NCBI GenBank assembly: GCA_963830065.1
Contig: CAWHLA010000008.1
Coordinates: 248,001 to 312,000 of the forward strand
Direction of reading: 5' to 3'
DNA: 64,000 nt
From: JACCZR01 sp963830065
Lineage (GTDB): Bacteria > Actinomycetota > Thermoleophilia > Solirubrobacterales > Thermoleophilaceae
Within the stretch, counting starts at the first letter, position 1. Each line of letters begins with the position of its first letter. The translations under genes and the position numbers were made by a program. Positions 41,848 to 49,962 of the stretch are shown here, piece by piece. The notes under the pieces were generated by a model. The model ran no database searches. It worked only from the letters and a program-made list of their open reading frames with translations, and had not been told where the DNA came from.

Positions 41848-42669
41848 CTAGGAGATCGCGCCGGTGGCGGTAAGCACCAGCACCACGACGCCCAGCACCA
41901 CCCGGTACACGACGAACACGAGCGTGGAGTGGTTGACCAGGAACCGCAGCAGCCCCGCGATGGCCGCGTACCCGGAGACGAAAGCCAGGATCGTGGCCAC
42001 GACCAGCGCGCCCAGCCCGGTGTGATCCGACGAGCCGCCGAGGATCGTGCCCAGCTCGAGCAGGCCGCTGAGCACCACGGCGGGGATGGACAGCAGGAAG
42101 GAGAAGCGAGCGGCGGCCTCGCGGTTGAAGCCGAGGAACAGGCCGGCGGTGATCGTGCAGCCCGAGCGCGACGAGCCGGGGATCAGGGCCACGGCCTGCG
42201 CGAGGCCGATCGCGAGGCCGTCGCGACGGTTGATATCTGAGAGCTCGCGCGTCCGCTTGCCGACCTCCTCGGCGGCCAGCAACAGCAGGCCGAGCGCGAT
42301 CAGCATGACCCCGATCAGGTACAGGTCGCGCGCGCCGTTCTCGATCTGGTCTTTGAAGGCCAGCCCGAAGATCCCGATCGGGATCGTGCCGAGCAGGATG
42401 TACCAGCCCATGCGGGCATCGAGCGAGCTGCGCAGCGAGGGGTCGCGCAGCGAGCGCAGCCAGGTCGTCCCGATCCGGCTCAGGTCCGAGCGGAAGTAGA
42501 TGACGACCGCCGCCATCGTGCCCAGCTGGGTCACGGCGGTGAAGGCCGCCCCGGGGTCCTCCCAGCCCAGGAAGGCGGGAACGATCCGCAGATGGCCGGT
42601 GCTCGAGATCGGCAGGAACTCCGTCAGCCCCTGGACGATGCCGAGGACTATTGCCTCGATCAGCGACAC
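41848..42669 (-). CDS. uppP: Undecaprenyl-diphosphatase
   Basis: A 273-residue membrane phosphatase recycling undecaprenyl pyrophosphate for peptidoglycan synthesis. Both conserved blocks are present: GIVQGLTEFLPISSTGHL (about 9-26, catalytic Glu17) and LIPGSSRSGCTIT with the active Arg (about 160). Eight or so helices; normal length. BacA-type family, bacitracin resistance by dosage. It follows the second P450 by 12 bp. Confidence 0.95.
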   Translation of the reverse strand: MSLIEAIVLGIVQGLTEFLPISSTGHLRIVPAFLGWEDPGAAFTAVTQLGTMAAVVIYFRSDLSRIGTTWLRSLRDPSLRSSLDARMGWYILLGTIPIGIFGLAFKDQIENGARDLYLIGVMLIALGLLLLAAEEVGKRTRELSDINRRDGLAIGLAQAVALIPGSSRSGCTITAGLFLGFNREAAARFSFLLSIPAVVLSGLLELGTILGGSSDHTGLGALVVATILAFVSGYAAIAGLLRFLVNHSTLVFVVYRVVLGVVVLVLTATGAIS

Positions 42670-42681
42670 GGCGGCGGAACC

Positions 42682-43848
42682 CTAGAGAGTCGCCGTGAAG
42701 GAGCAGTCCATCCGCTTCACCCCGTGGATGAAGCCGCTGCGCAGCAGCTCAGGCTCCCCGGCCTCGAGGTCGGGTAGCCGCGTGAGCAGCTCGGAGAAGA
42801 TCGCCCGCAGCTGCGTGCGGGCCAACGAAGCGCCGAGACAGTAGTGCGGCCCGCCGCCGCCAAAGCCGGCGTGGCGGTTGGGATCGCGGGAGACGTCGAG
42901 CTCCCACGCGCGCTCGAACGCGTCCTCGTCGCGGTTGGCGGAGAGGTAGAAGAGGACGACCTTCTCCCCCTCCCCTACCTCGACCCCGTGCAGCTCCACC
43001 GGCTCGGTGGTCGTGCGGCGGAAGGTCTGCACGGGGGTCGCCCAGCGCACGAACTCCTCGACTGCAACGGGCAGGCGCTCGTCCAGGTCCTCCATCAGCC
43101 ACTTCCGCTGGTCGGGGAACTCGGTCAGCGCGCGCATGGCGTGGGAAGTGGTGTGCCGCGTGGTGTCGTTGGCCGCCACCGCTAGGAGCACGAAGAAGGC
43201 GGCTATCTCGTGGTGGGTCAGCCGGTCGCCGTCGATCTCGGCCTCGACCAGCGCCGTCATCAGGTCGTCCTGCGGCGAGGAGGCCCGTTCGGCGGCCAGC
43301 CCGGTCGCGTACTCGTGCAGCGTGGCCAGGCCCTGGCCCAGCAGGGCCAGCGGTTCGTCACGCGCCATGAACTCGGGGTCCGAGGCGTTGATCAGCAGGT
43401 CGGCGGCATCCACCACCCGGTCGCGGTCGGCCTCGGCCACGCCGAACATCTCCGACCAGGTGATCAACGGCAGCCGCTTGGCGATGAGCGAGACGAAGTC
43501 ACCACCGCCGGTGGGGGCGGCCTCGTCCACCACCAGACGGGCGTTCGCCGCGATTCCCTCCTCGATGCGGGCGACCTGGCGCGGCGAGAACGCCTTCTGC
43601 ACCAGCCCGCGCAGCTTGGTGTGCCGCGGCGCGTCCATCGCGAGGAACGACTGGGAGGCCTCGAGCATCTCCTGCGGCGCGTCGGAGAACTGAACGCCCT
43701 CGCCCGAGCAGAAGCGGTCGGGGTCGCGCGAGATCGAGCGCACGTCGTCGTAGCGCACGACCGCCCAGAAGCCCTTCTCCTCGCGGTCGAGCCCCAGCAG
43801 GTCCTCGGGCTCGGGGTGGTGTGAGATCGGCTCCTCGCGCCGGAGCAC
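42682..43848 (-). CDS. Cytochrome P450 (second), true start upstream
   Basis: At least 388 residues. Motifs: I-helix LAVAANDTTRHTTSHA (Ala where AGxxT is usual), ExxR in EEFVRWATP, and haem loop FGGGGPHYCLGASLAR. The haem-loop style and NDTTRHTTSH resemble mycobacterial CYP124/125/142-type sterol and alkane hydroxylases. GTG at 43848 is the only canonical start, but the same frame continues upstream with typical P450 sequence (LDFWSLPAAERDESFAVLRR) to about 43911. A CTG at 43896 or an ATA overlapping the ppa stop (43914) would include it. So either a rare start codon or a small sequence error is involved. Possible sterol link to the mce cluster is inference. Confidence 0.88.
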   Translation of the reverse strand: MLRREEPISHHPEPEDLLGLDREEKGFWAVVRYDDVRSISRDPDRFCSGEGVQFSDAPQEMLEASQSFLAMDAPRHTKLRGLVQKAFSPRQVARIEEGIAANARLVVDEAAPTGGGDFVSLIAKRLPLITWSEMFGVAEADRDRVVDAADLLINASDPEFMARDEPLALLGQGLATLHEYATGLAAERASSPQDDLMTALVEAEIDGDRLTHHEIAAFFVLLAVAANDTTRHTTSHAMRALTEFPDQRKWLMEDLDERLPVAVEEFVRWATPVQTFRRTTTEPVELHGVEVGEGEKVVLFYLSANRDEDAFERAWELDVSRDPNRHAGFGGGGPHYCLGASLARTQLRAIFSELLTRLPDLEAGEPELLRSGFIHGVKRMDCSFTATL

Positions 43849-43910
43849 GGCAAAGGACTCGTCCCGCTCGGCCGCCGGCAGCGACCAGAAGTCCAGCGAG
43901 CTGAGGTCGA

Positions 43911-44411
43911 CTATCCCGAGTCGCCGTTCTGCTCGAAGCGGTCGCGCGAGGCACTGATCTCCTCCCAGGCCTCCTCACGCGAGTACCAACCGTCGACCTT
44001 GACCTTCTTCTGCTCGAGGTCCTTGTAGACCGAGAAGAAGTGGGCGATCTCGTTCTTGAGCTGCTTGGGCAGGTCCTCCAGCGTCTCCATGTAGTTCCAG
44101 CCCGGGTCGGTGACCGGCACGGCCACGACCTTGTCGTCGATGCCGGCGTCGTCCTCCATCCGGAACAGCGCGATCGGCTTGACCTTGATCATGCAGCCGG
44201 GGAACGTCGGCTCAGAGACGCAGACCATGATGTCCAGCGGATCGTCGTCCTGGCCGAGCGTGTCGGGGATGAACCCGTAGTCGGTCGGATAGACCACCGA
44301 CGCGAACAGGAAGCGGTCGAGCTTGAGCGCGTTCTTCTCGTGGTCCCACTCGTACTTGTTCCGACTCCCCTGGGGAATCTCGATGATGCAGTCCAGGCTC
44401 TCCTCGCTCAC
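43911..44411 (-). CDS. ppa: Inorganic pyrophosphatase
   Basis: A 166-residue family I soluble pyrophosphatase. Seen: IIEIPQGSRNKYEWD (about 9), VVYPTDYGFIPDTLGQDDDPLDIMV with the metal-binding aspartates (about 41-65), and KVVAVPVTDPG (about 95). I start at the GTG at 44411 just before the conserved N-terminus; the longer upstream frame is not conserved. Divergent from a small membrane protein with only 24 bp between start codons. Confidence 0.95.
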   Translation of the reverse strand: MSEESLDCIIEIPQGSRNKYEWDHEKNALKLDRFLFASVVYPTDYGFIPDTLGQDDDPLDIMVCVSEPTFPGCMIKVKPIALFRMEDDAGIDDKVVAVPVTDPGWNYMETLEDLPKQLKNEIAHFFSVYKDLEQKKVKVDGWYSREEAWEEISASRDRFEQNGDSG

Positions 44412-44422
44412 GCGCCACAAGA

Positions 44423-44428
44423 TAAACT
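44423..44428 (+). promoter_or_regulatory. Candidate -10 element of the small membrane gene
   Basis: TAAACT lies 7 bp before the GTG at 44436, so transcription would begin at or next to the start codon (leaderless). On the opposite strand TATCTT in the same 24-bp gap may serve ppa. Confidence 0.3.
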
Positions 44429-44435
44429 GCCGCGC

Positions 44436-44639
44436 GTGCATTCGCTTCTCGTCATCGCCGCCGACAACGGCGAAGGCCTGCTCGGCGAGACCGACGACCG
44501 CATCGTCACCTTCTTCTCGCTGGGCGTAGTCGTGTTCTTCGCCCTCGTGGTGATCACCGGCTCGGCGATCCAGTCCAAGCTGGACAAGCGCAAGGAAGAG
44601 AAGAAGGCCGCCGCGCTGCGTCGCTCCGTCGGCTGGTAG
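44436..44639 (+). CDS. Small single-helix membrane protein
   Basis: A 67-residue protein with one membrane helix (about 26-43, FFSLGVVVFFALVVITG) and a highly charged C-terminal tail (SKLDKRKEEKKAAALRR). No family recognised. The GTG start is chosen because the longer upstream frame is antisense to ppa. It precedes the second crotonase by 8 bp on the same strand and may be translated with it. Confidence 0.6.
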   Translation: MHSLLVIAADNGEGLLGETDDRIVTFFSLGVVVFFALVVITGSAIQSKLDKRKEEKKAAALRRSVGW

Positions 44640-44647
44640 CACGCCAC

Positions 44648-45412
44648 TTGCCTGAGGTCACCTACGAGCGCGTCGGCGCCTCCGCGGTGGTCACCATCGA
44701 CCGTCCCGACCGCCGCAACGCCGTCGACGGCCCCACAGCCCAGCAGCTCGGCGAGGCCTACCAGGCCTTCGTGGCCGACGACGATGCCCGCGTCATGGTC
44801 CTCACCGGTGCGGGCGGGGTCTCGTTCTGCGCGGGGGCCGACCTCAAGGCGATCGAGAGCTTCGGCGAGCGCCTCGACCTGCCCGAAGGGCCGCTCGGCT
44901 TCACCCGCCTGATCTCTCCCAAGCCCACCATCGCCGCCATCGGCGGCTGGTGCCTGGCCGGCGGGCTGGAGCTCGCGCTGTGGTGCGACCTGCGCATCGC
45001 CGCCGAGGGCTCGACGCTGGGCTTCCCCGAGCGCCGCTGGGGCGTCCCGCTGATCGACGGGGGCACGCAGCGCCTGCCGCGCATCGTCGGCCTGGGCCGC
45101 GCGCTGGACATCATCCTCAGCGGGCGGATGGTGGAGGCGGAGGAGGCGCTCGCCATCGGCCTGCTCACCGAGCTCGTGCCCGCCGGTGAGCACCTGACGC
45201 GGTCGCTGGCCTACGCGGAGGCGCTGGCGAGCTTTCCGCAGGACACGATGCTGGCCGACCGCCGGGCCGCCATAGAGGGGATCGGCCTCAGCTTCGAGGA
45301 GGGGCTGGCGCTCGAGTCCAAGAGCGGCCAAGCCACCCTGGCCACCGCCTGGGAGGGCGCGGGCCGCTTCGCGGGCGGCGAGGGGCGGGGCGGAGCCGGA
45401 GCCGGGGCCTGA
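44648..45412 (+). CDS. Enoyl-CoA hydratase/isomerase family protein (second)
   Basis: A 254-residue crotonase starting at TTG. Oxyanion-hole segments VSFCAGADLKAIE (about 58) and GWCLAGGLELALWCDL (about 100) are clear, with FPERRWGVPLIDGGTQRLPRIVG (about 128) holding the Glu expected for a hydratase. The C-terminal tail is Gly/Ala-rich. Substrate not determinable. Convergent with the cupredoxin gene. Confidence 0.9.
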   Translation: MPEVTYERVGASAVVTIDRPDRRNAVDGPTAQQLGEAYQAFVADDDARVMVLTGAGGVSFCAGADLKAIESFGERLDLPEGPLGFTRLISPKPTIAAIGGWCLAGGLELALWCDLRIAAEGSTLGFPERRWGVPLIDGGTQRLPRIVGLGRALDIILSGRMVEAEEALAIGLLTELVPAGEHLTRSLAYAEALASFPQDTMLADRRAAIEGIGLSFEEGLALESKSGQATLATAWEGAGRFAGGEGRGGAGAGA

Positions 45413-45427
45413 GAGCGCCCGCGCGCC

Positions 45428-45820
45428 CTACTCGCCCTTGACGAAGACGATGCCTTCCATGTTGGGGTGGATGACGCATCGGTAGCCGATCTTCCGCTCC
45501 CCGTTGAAGACCTTGCGGTAGGTCTTGCCCGGCTCGATCGGCCCCGAGTTGAACTCGTTGTAGAGCTCGTCGCCGTTGGTGACCGTGTGGGCCACCTTGT
45601 CGCGGTTGACCCAGGTCACCTCGCCGCCGGGGGACACCCGGACGGTCTCGGGCGAGTACTTGATGTCGGCCATGTTGACCGTGACCTTGCTCTTGGCCTG
45701 GTCGGGCTCCTGGGTGCCCTGCACCTCACCGACCGGGGTCAGCCCGCCCTTCTTCAGGCCGCCGCACCCGGCGACGAGCAGCGCGGCGCAGCACAGCGAC
45801 AGGAGCGCGAGCCGCCTCAT
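45428..45820 (-). CDS. Cupredoxin (plastocyanin-like) lipoprotein
   Basis: A 130-residue exported protein: signal peptide with lipobox LVAGC (Cys19), then a blue-copper fold. Copper ligands are visible: His in DKVAHTVTNG (about 82) and C-x2-H-x2-M in GYRCVIHPNMEG (about 115-121). It should shuttle electrons or bind copper outside the membrane. The start overlaps the preceding ferritin-like gene by 4 bp (ATGA), so it ends the mce-ferritin operon. Confidence 0.9.
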   Translation of the reverse strand: MRRLALLSLCCAALLVAGCGGLKKGGLTPVGEVQGTQEPDQAKSKVTVNMADIKYSPETVRVSPGGEVTWVNRDKVAHTVTNGDELYNEFNSGPIEPGKTYRKVFNGERKIGYRCVIHPNMEGIVFVKGE

Positions 45821-46416
45821 CGCTGCTTGATGTAGGGCTTGACCCTCACCATCACCTCGTCCATGGTCAGCGCCCGATCGAAGGCCAGAGGCGCCGGGGC
45901 CAGCCCGACCTGGCGGCGGGCGCGCGCAGCGTGGCGGGCCTCGACCTGGACGATCTGCCCGGCAGTCTGCAGGATCTCGTCGTTCCCGATCAGCGGCCCC
46001 GCCCCGTTGTAGGCGGACACTCCCGTGTCCTCTAGGACCCGGGCGGTGTTGACGAAGTCCTCTTCGTTGGTGAGCGCTGGGCCGAAGTCGAACTTCGGAG
46101 CGCGACCCGCGCGACCGCTGAGCTGGCGCACAAGCTGCTCCAGGGCGTCCACGTGCTGGGTCTCGCTGTCGGCGAACGTGCTGGCCATGTTGCGCGCCGA
46201 GGATGAGCGGAAGGGCACCTCCTTCAGCGCGCGCACGTAGTAGTCGGCCTCCAGGCGCTCGAGCAGCAGCGCGAACTGCGCCACCTCGAGGTCGACGTTG
46301 CCGCCCTGCGCCGCCGCCTTCATGGTGGCGGGCCCGAACGCGGCCAGCGTGGCGGTGGCCCCGGCCAGTGCCGCGCCGCGCGTCATGAACTGCCCGCGTG
46401 TGAGCTCTGCGCTCAT
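45817..46416 (-). CDS. Exported ferritin-like protein (first listed)
   Basis: A 199-residue protein with a hydrophobic export signal (about 10-35; TRGQFMTRGAALAG) and a four-helix ferritin-like domain (about 40-175). Candidate metal ligands are ERLEADYYVRALKE (about 53) and SETQHVDALEQL with a later VEARHAARAR. It resembles the Ferritin_2/DUF4439-like secreted group common in actinobacteria. Overlaps both neighbours by 4 bp. Metal content and function are unknown. Confidence 0.8.
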   Translation of the reverse strand: MSAELTRGQFMTRGAALAGATATLAAFGPATMKAAAQGGNVDLEVAQFALLLERLEADYYVRALKEVPFRSSSARNMASTFADSETQHVDALEQLVRQLSGRAGRAPKFDFGPALTNEEDFVNTARVLEDTGVSAYNGAGPLIGNDEILQTAGQIVQVEARHAARARRQVGLAPAPLAFDRALTMDEVMVRVKPYIKQR

Positions 46417-46997
46417 ACGATGTACGGCCGTATCCGCGCCATCACCTGCGGCGGCTCCAGCGGCGTGGCGAAGGCGCCGTCGGGCAGGTAGGTGGCCCCG
46501 GTCACATCGGCGATCGCGGCGGCGTGGCGCGCTTCGACGGAGTGGACGGACAGGGCGTCGGCCAGGACCGCGTTGGAGCGGACCTTGTTGACCTGGCCGA
46601 GGTAGGCCGCGGCGCCCGTGTTCTCGAAGTCCAGCGCGGTGCGGAGCGTGCGGCCCTCGCCGGCGCCGAAGACGTCCTCAAAGCTGGTCTGCGGCGGCGA
46701 CGCGGCGGTACCGAGCTTGTCGGCCGCCGCCTCGAGCACCGCCACGTGCCTGCGCTCGTGGCGGTGAATCTGCCTGATCAGCCGCCGGTTGGCGCCGGAC
46801 ACGATGTCGTTCTCGAGCACCTGGCGGTAGAAGTCCTCCTCGAAGTACTCGAGCACAAGGGCGAAGTTCAGGATGTCGATGTCGCCGGAGGCCGGTCCGC
46901 GCTCGGGGGTCTCGCGATCGGTGTCCCCTCCGCAGGCGGCCAGCGCCAGGGCCGCCACCCCGCTCGCGGCCATGAACCCGCGGCGCGAAGCGCTCAT
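46413..46997 (-). CDS. Tat-exported ferritin-like lipoprotein
   Basis: A 194-residue paralogue of the next gene. The N-terminus has a twin-arginine pattern (SRRGFMAAS) followed by a lipobox LAAC (Cys22), so it is probably a Tat lipoprotein. Ligand-bearing helices: LEYFEEDFYRQVLE (about 50), HRHERRHVAVLE (about 78) and HSVEARHAAAI (about 155). The ATG overlaps the last mce gene's stop (ATGA). Tat export would fit a metal loaded before secretion; this is inference. Confidence 0.82.
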   Translation of the reverse strand: MSASRRGFMAASGVAALALAACGGDTDRETPERGPASGDIDILNFALVLEYFEEDFYRQVLENDIVSGANRRLIRQIHRHERRHVAVLEAAADKLGTAASPPQTSFEDVFGAGEGRTLRTALDFENTGAAAYLGQVNKVRSNAVLADALSVHSVEARHAAAIADVTGATYLPDGAFATPLEPPQVMARIRPYIV

Positions 46998-48595
46998 GGG
47001 GTGGCCGGTCGCGTGCCGGACGTTCCGGAGGGCGGGCCCGTCACCTGGACCTTTCCACGTTCGAGCTTGGGGAACTGCTGGTTCTGGAACAGCGACGGCG
47101 GCTGGACGAAGCAGGGCGGCGATGAGCCGACCTGCACGGGGAAGGCCTCGCCGAGCGGCGCCAGGACCACCCCGGTGACCAGCGGCGCCAAACCGGGGAG
47201 GGGAAGGAGGCCGGCGTCCGTGGCGAGGGTGCCGAGCTCCTGGATCTCTCCGTCGTTGGGGTCGCGCTGACCTCCACCGACGTTGTCGCAGTCGCCCGAC
47301 TCGAGCGTCCCAAGCGGATTCGCGCGCCGATAAGCGTTGGGGGCGACGTATGTGTTGCCGCGGTCGTCGGGGGGTCGACTGGTGAGCTGGCGGAAGCTCT
47401 GGGCGTCGATCGTTGCGATCTGGGGCAGCCGGTGCTCGTTGGCCTTGACGTTGTCGGCGTAGCTGTTGCTGCCGTCCGCACCGAGGGCGCCACCGCCCAC
47501 GGTGAGGAAGCGCGCCACCGAGGGGGCGTTGTAGCTGAGGTCGGCGAGCACCGGGCTCAGCTCGGGGATCAGCGTGTGGGTGGCGTCCACCAGCGGGCTG
47601 GCGCCGCGCAGCGTGCGGGTGGCGGCCGGCAGGCCGCGGCGCGACGCGCGGATCAGCGGGTTGAAGTCCTTCAGCGTCTTGGTCAGGTGCGGAGCCAGCC
47701 TCCCGAGGTCGCGAAGTGTCGGCGTCAGATCGTCGGCGGGGCCCTTGAGGTCGTTGACCAGCGGCCTGGTGTTGGCGGCGAAGCGGTCCAGGCGCCGCAA
47801 CGTGGTGCGGGTCTCGCGCAGGAACGTGGGCAGCACCTCGAAGGTCTGAGAGAGCGACTCGTCGCGCGAGGCCAGCGCCTCGAAGGTCTCGTTGCCGTTG
47901 GTGATCAGGCCGGAGAGCTGGCCTTCCTCGGCGGCGAGCGCGTTGAACACGCGGCCGGTGTGCTTGATCGTGCTGCGGACCGCGATCTCCTGGTCGTCCA
48001 GGATCTGGAGCAGTTTCGAGCCGTCGGTGGCGAAGGGCGCCAGGTTGCCGAGCGCGTCGTTGAAGTCCTGCGGGTAGTCGCCGGCCACCACCGTCGAGCC
48101 CTCCTGCACCCACCTGCGGAAGGCGCGCCGGGTGGGGGGGTCGAAGATGCGGAAGATCTCGTCCAGCTCGGTGGTGCTCTCCACGTTCTTGGTGTTCAGC
48201 TGGCTGCCGTCCTCGAGCTGCCCGGTCTTCGGATTGCCGGGGGTGAACTCGAGGAAGGCCTCGCCCAGCAGTGTCTTCTGGCGCAGGATCACCTTGGAGT
48301 CGCGCGGGATCGGCGCGTACTTGGCCTTGATCTCCACCTCTATGCGCGTGCGCGCGGCGCCCTTGTCCAGCGAGCGCTTCTTGACCTTGCCGATGTTCAC
48401 CCCGGCCAGGCGGACGTCGGCCTCCTCGACGAGGGTCGTGGCCTCGGGCACCACCACGGTCACCCGGTAGCTCTCAGGCTTCAGCGGCACCGAGCCGCCG
48501 AAGGCCAACCACAGGAAGAGCAGGATGCCCACGCACGAGGCGGTGAAGGCGATCATCGCGAACATGCGGCCGGCGCTGGGGGCTTGCTTGATCAC
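46994..48595 (-). CDS. Mce-family (MlaD domain) protein, sixth of operon
   Basis: A 533-residue exported lipid-transport protein: N-terminal anchor (about 11-31), MlaD/Mce domain (about 40-120, ADVRLAGVNIGKVKK and GEAFLEFTPG), then a long amphipathic helical region (about 140-390) that in Mce complexes forms the tunnel needle, and a Cys-containing tail (SGDCDNVGG, PPCFVQPP). The GTG overlaps the previous mce stop by one base (TAGTG). Confidence 0.92.
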   Translation of the reverse strand: MIKQAPSAGRMFAMIAFTASCVGILLFLWLAFGGSVPLKPESYRVTVVVPEATTLVEEADVRLAGVNIGKVKKRSLDKGAARTRIEVEIKAKYAPIPRDSKVILRQKTLLGEAFLEFTPGNPKTGQLEDGSQLNTKNVESTTELDEIFRIFDPPTRRAFRRWVQEGSTVVAGDYPQDFNDALGNLAPFATDGSKLLQILDDQEIAVRSTIKHTGRVFNALAAEEGQLSGLITNGNETFEALASRDESLSQTFEVLPTFLRETRTTLRRLDRFAANTRPLVNDLKGPADDLTPTLRDLGRLAPHLTKTLKDFNPLIRASRRGLPAATRTLRGASPLVDATHTLIPELSPVLADLSYNAPSVARFLTVGGGALGADGSNSYADNVKANEHRLPQIATIDAQSFRQLTSRPPDDRGNTYVAPNAYRRANPLGTLESGDCDNVGGGQRDPNDGEIQELGTLATDAGLLPLPGLAPLVTGVVLAPLGEAFPVQVGSSPPCFVQPPSLFQNQQFPKLERGKVQVTGPPSGTSGTRPATP

Positions 48596-49962
48596 TAGTT
48601 GTCGGCCCCCTGGAAGGTGCAGGTGCCGAACTCGGCCTCCAGCAGCGACTCGAGGACGTGGTCGAGCTCATCGGGAGCGACGGTGTCCAGGCCCAGAGCG
48701 TTGGCCAGGCCCGGCCCGAGCTGCGCGAGTGCCGCGGTGGTATCCAGGCCGCACAGGGTCAGGCGGCGGCGCACGCCTTGTCCGTCGCCCGTGCTGTGCA
48801 GCGACACACCGTTCTGGGCCGTCCAGGCCAGCCAGTACAGGAAGCCCTCGCGCGGGTTGTTGCCCTGCGAGCGGCGGGTGCGGCCGAGCGGGTTGAAGGC
48901 GCCGATGTTCACGAACCGGTTCAGCTCGCCGAGCGAGGTGGTCAGCTGGGGCGTCGCAGTCGTCAGGTCGCGCGCCGCGTGGCCGAGGTTGCGCACGTAG
49001 GGCTGCGCGATGCGCGTGAAGGGCCGGATCTGCTTGCGCACGATCGGCTCGGCCTCGCGCACGAAGGGCAGCACCGCGCGGTTGGTCTCGTCCAGGCGGC
49101 GGATGGCAGGGCGCAGCGACTCGAGGGTCGGGCCCAGCTCCTGGCCCAGGACGTTGACCCGGGCGAGCGTCCGCTGGCTCTCGCGCAGAGCGCCAGGCAG
49201 CCGGCGCACGGCCAGCGACAGGTTGCCCTCCTCGGCGGCGAGCGCCGAGAAGGTGTCGTTGCCCGCGCTGACCAGGCGGGTGAGGTCCTCGTCCTTGGTA
49301 GAGAGCTCCTCCATGAGCGAGCCGTAGTCGGTGATGAGCCGCTTGAGGTCGGCGCGGCGCTTGGCGACCGAGGTGTTGACTGCGGCCAGGTCGCGGTGCA
49401 GCGGTTCGAGGCGCTTGAACGTCTGGCGCAGGTCCTCGCCCCGACCGGCCAGGCCCTTGCCGGCGCCCCCGATCAGCAGCTTGAGGTAGTCGCGAGTGTC
49501 GCCGTCGAGCACCGAGAGGATCTCGTCGGGATCGACGTCGGGCGCGGTGTTGGCCAGCTCGATCCGCCCTTCCTCCTCCACCGGCTGCCCGTCGCCGGGA
49601 TCGACCTCGAGGAACATGTCCTTCAGCCCGGTCTTGGGCCGCAGCAGCACGGTGGCGTCCTTGCGGACCAGGCCCTTGTACTCGGGCCGGATCTGCATCT
49701 CGACCACGGCGCGGCCGTCCTCGAGCTCGACCTTGCCGATGTCGCCCACCTGCACGCCCGCGACGCGCACCGTCTGGCCCTGGCCCGGCGTGACCGCCTG
49801 AGCGTTCTCGAGCTCGACCTTGACGATCTGCGGCTTCTCGGAGATCAGCGGGAAGCGGAAGCGCTGGTTGGACAGGATGTAGCCCCCCACCAGCAGCGAC
49901 ATGATGATCATCCCCACGATGGCCAGGACCGAGCCGCTGTACTTGCGGAGCGCCTGCTTCAT
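48595..49962 (-). CDS. Mce-family (MlaD domain) protein, fifth of operon
   Basis: A 455-residue Mce protein: membrane anchor (about 10-30), MlaD domain (about 45-120, QTVRVAGVQVGDIGKV and KDMFLEVDPG), then helical needle region (about 140-345). The C-terminal part has paired cysteines (TLCGLDTT, GTCTFQGADN). Overlaps the fourth gene by 4 bp and the sixth by 1 bp. Confidence 0.92.
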   Translation of the reverse strand: MKQALRKYSGSVLAIVGMIIMSLLVGGYILSNQRFRFPLISEKPQIVKVELENAQAVTPGQGQTVRVAGVQVGDIGKVELEDGRAVVEMQIRPEYKGLVRKDATVLLRPKTGLKDMFLEVDPGDGQPVEEEGRIELANTAPDVDPDEILSVLDGDTRDYLKLLIGGAGKGLAGRGEDLRQTFKRLEPLHRDLAAVNTSVAKRRADLKRLITDYGSLMEELSTKDEDLTRLVSAGNDTFSALAAEEGNLSLAVRRLPGALRESQRTLARVNVLGQELGPTLESLRPAIRRLDETNRAVLPFVREAEPIVRKQIRPFTRIAQPYVRNLGHAARDLTTATPQLTTSLGELNRFVNIGAFNPLGRTRRSQGNNPREGFLYWLAWTAQNGVSLHSTGDGQGVRRRLTLCGLDTTAALAQLGPGLANALGLDTVAPDELDHVLESLLEAEFGTCTFQGADN

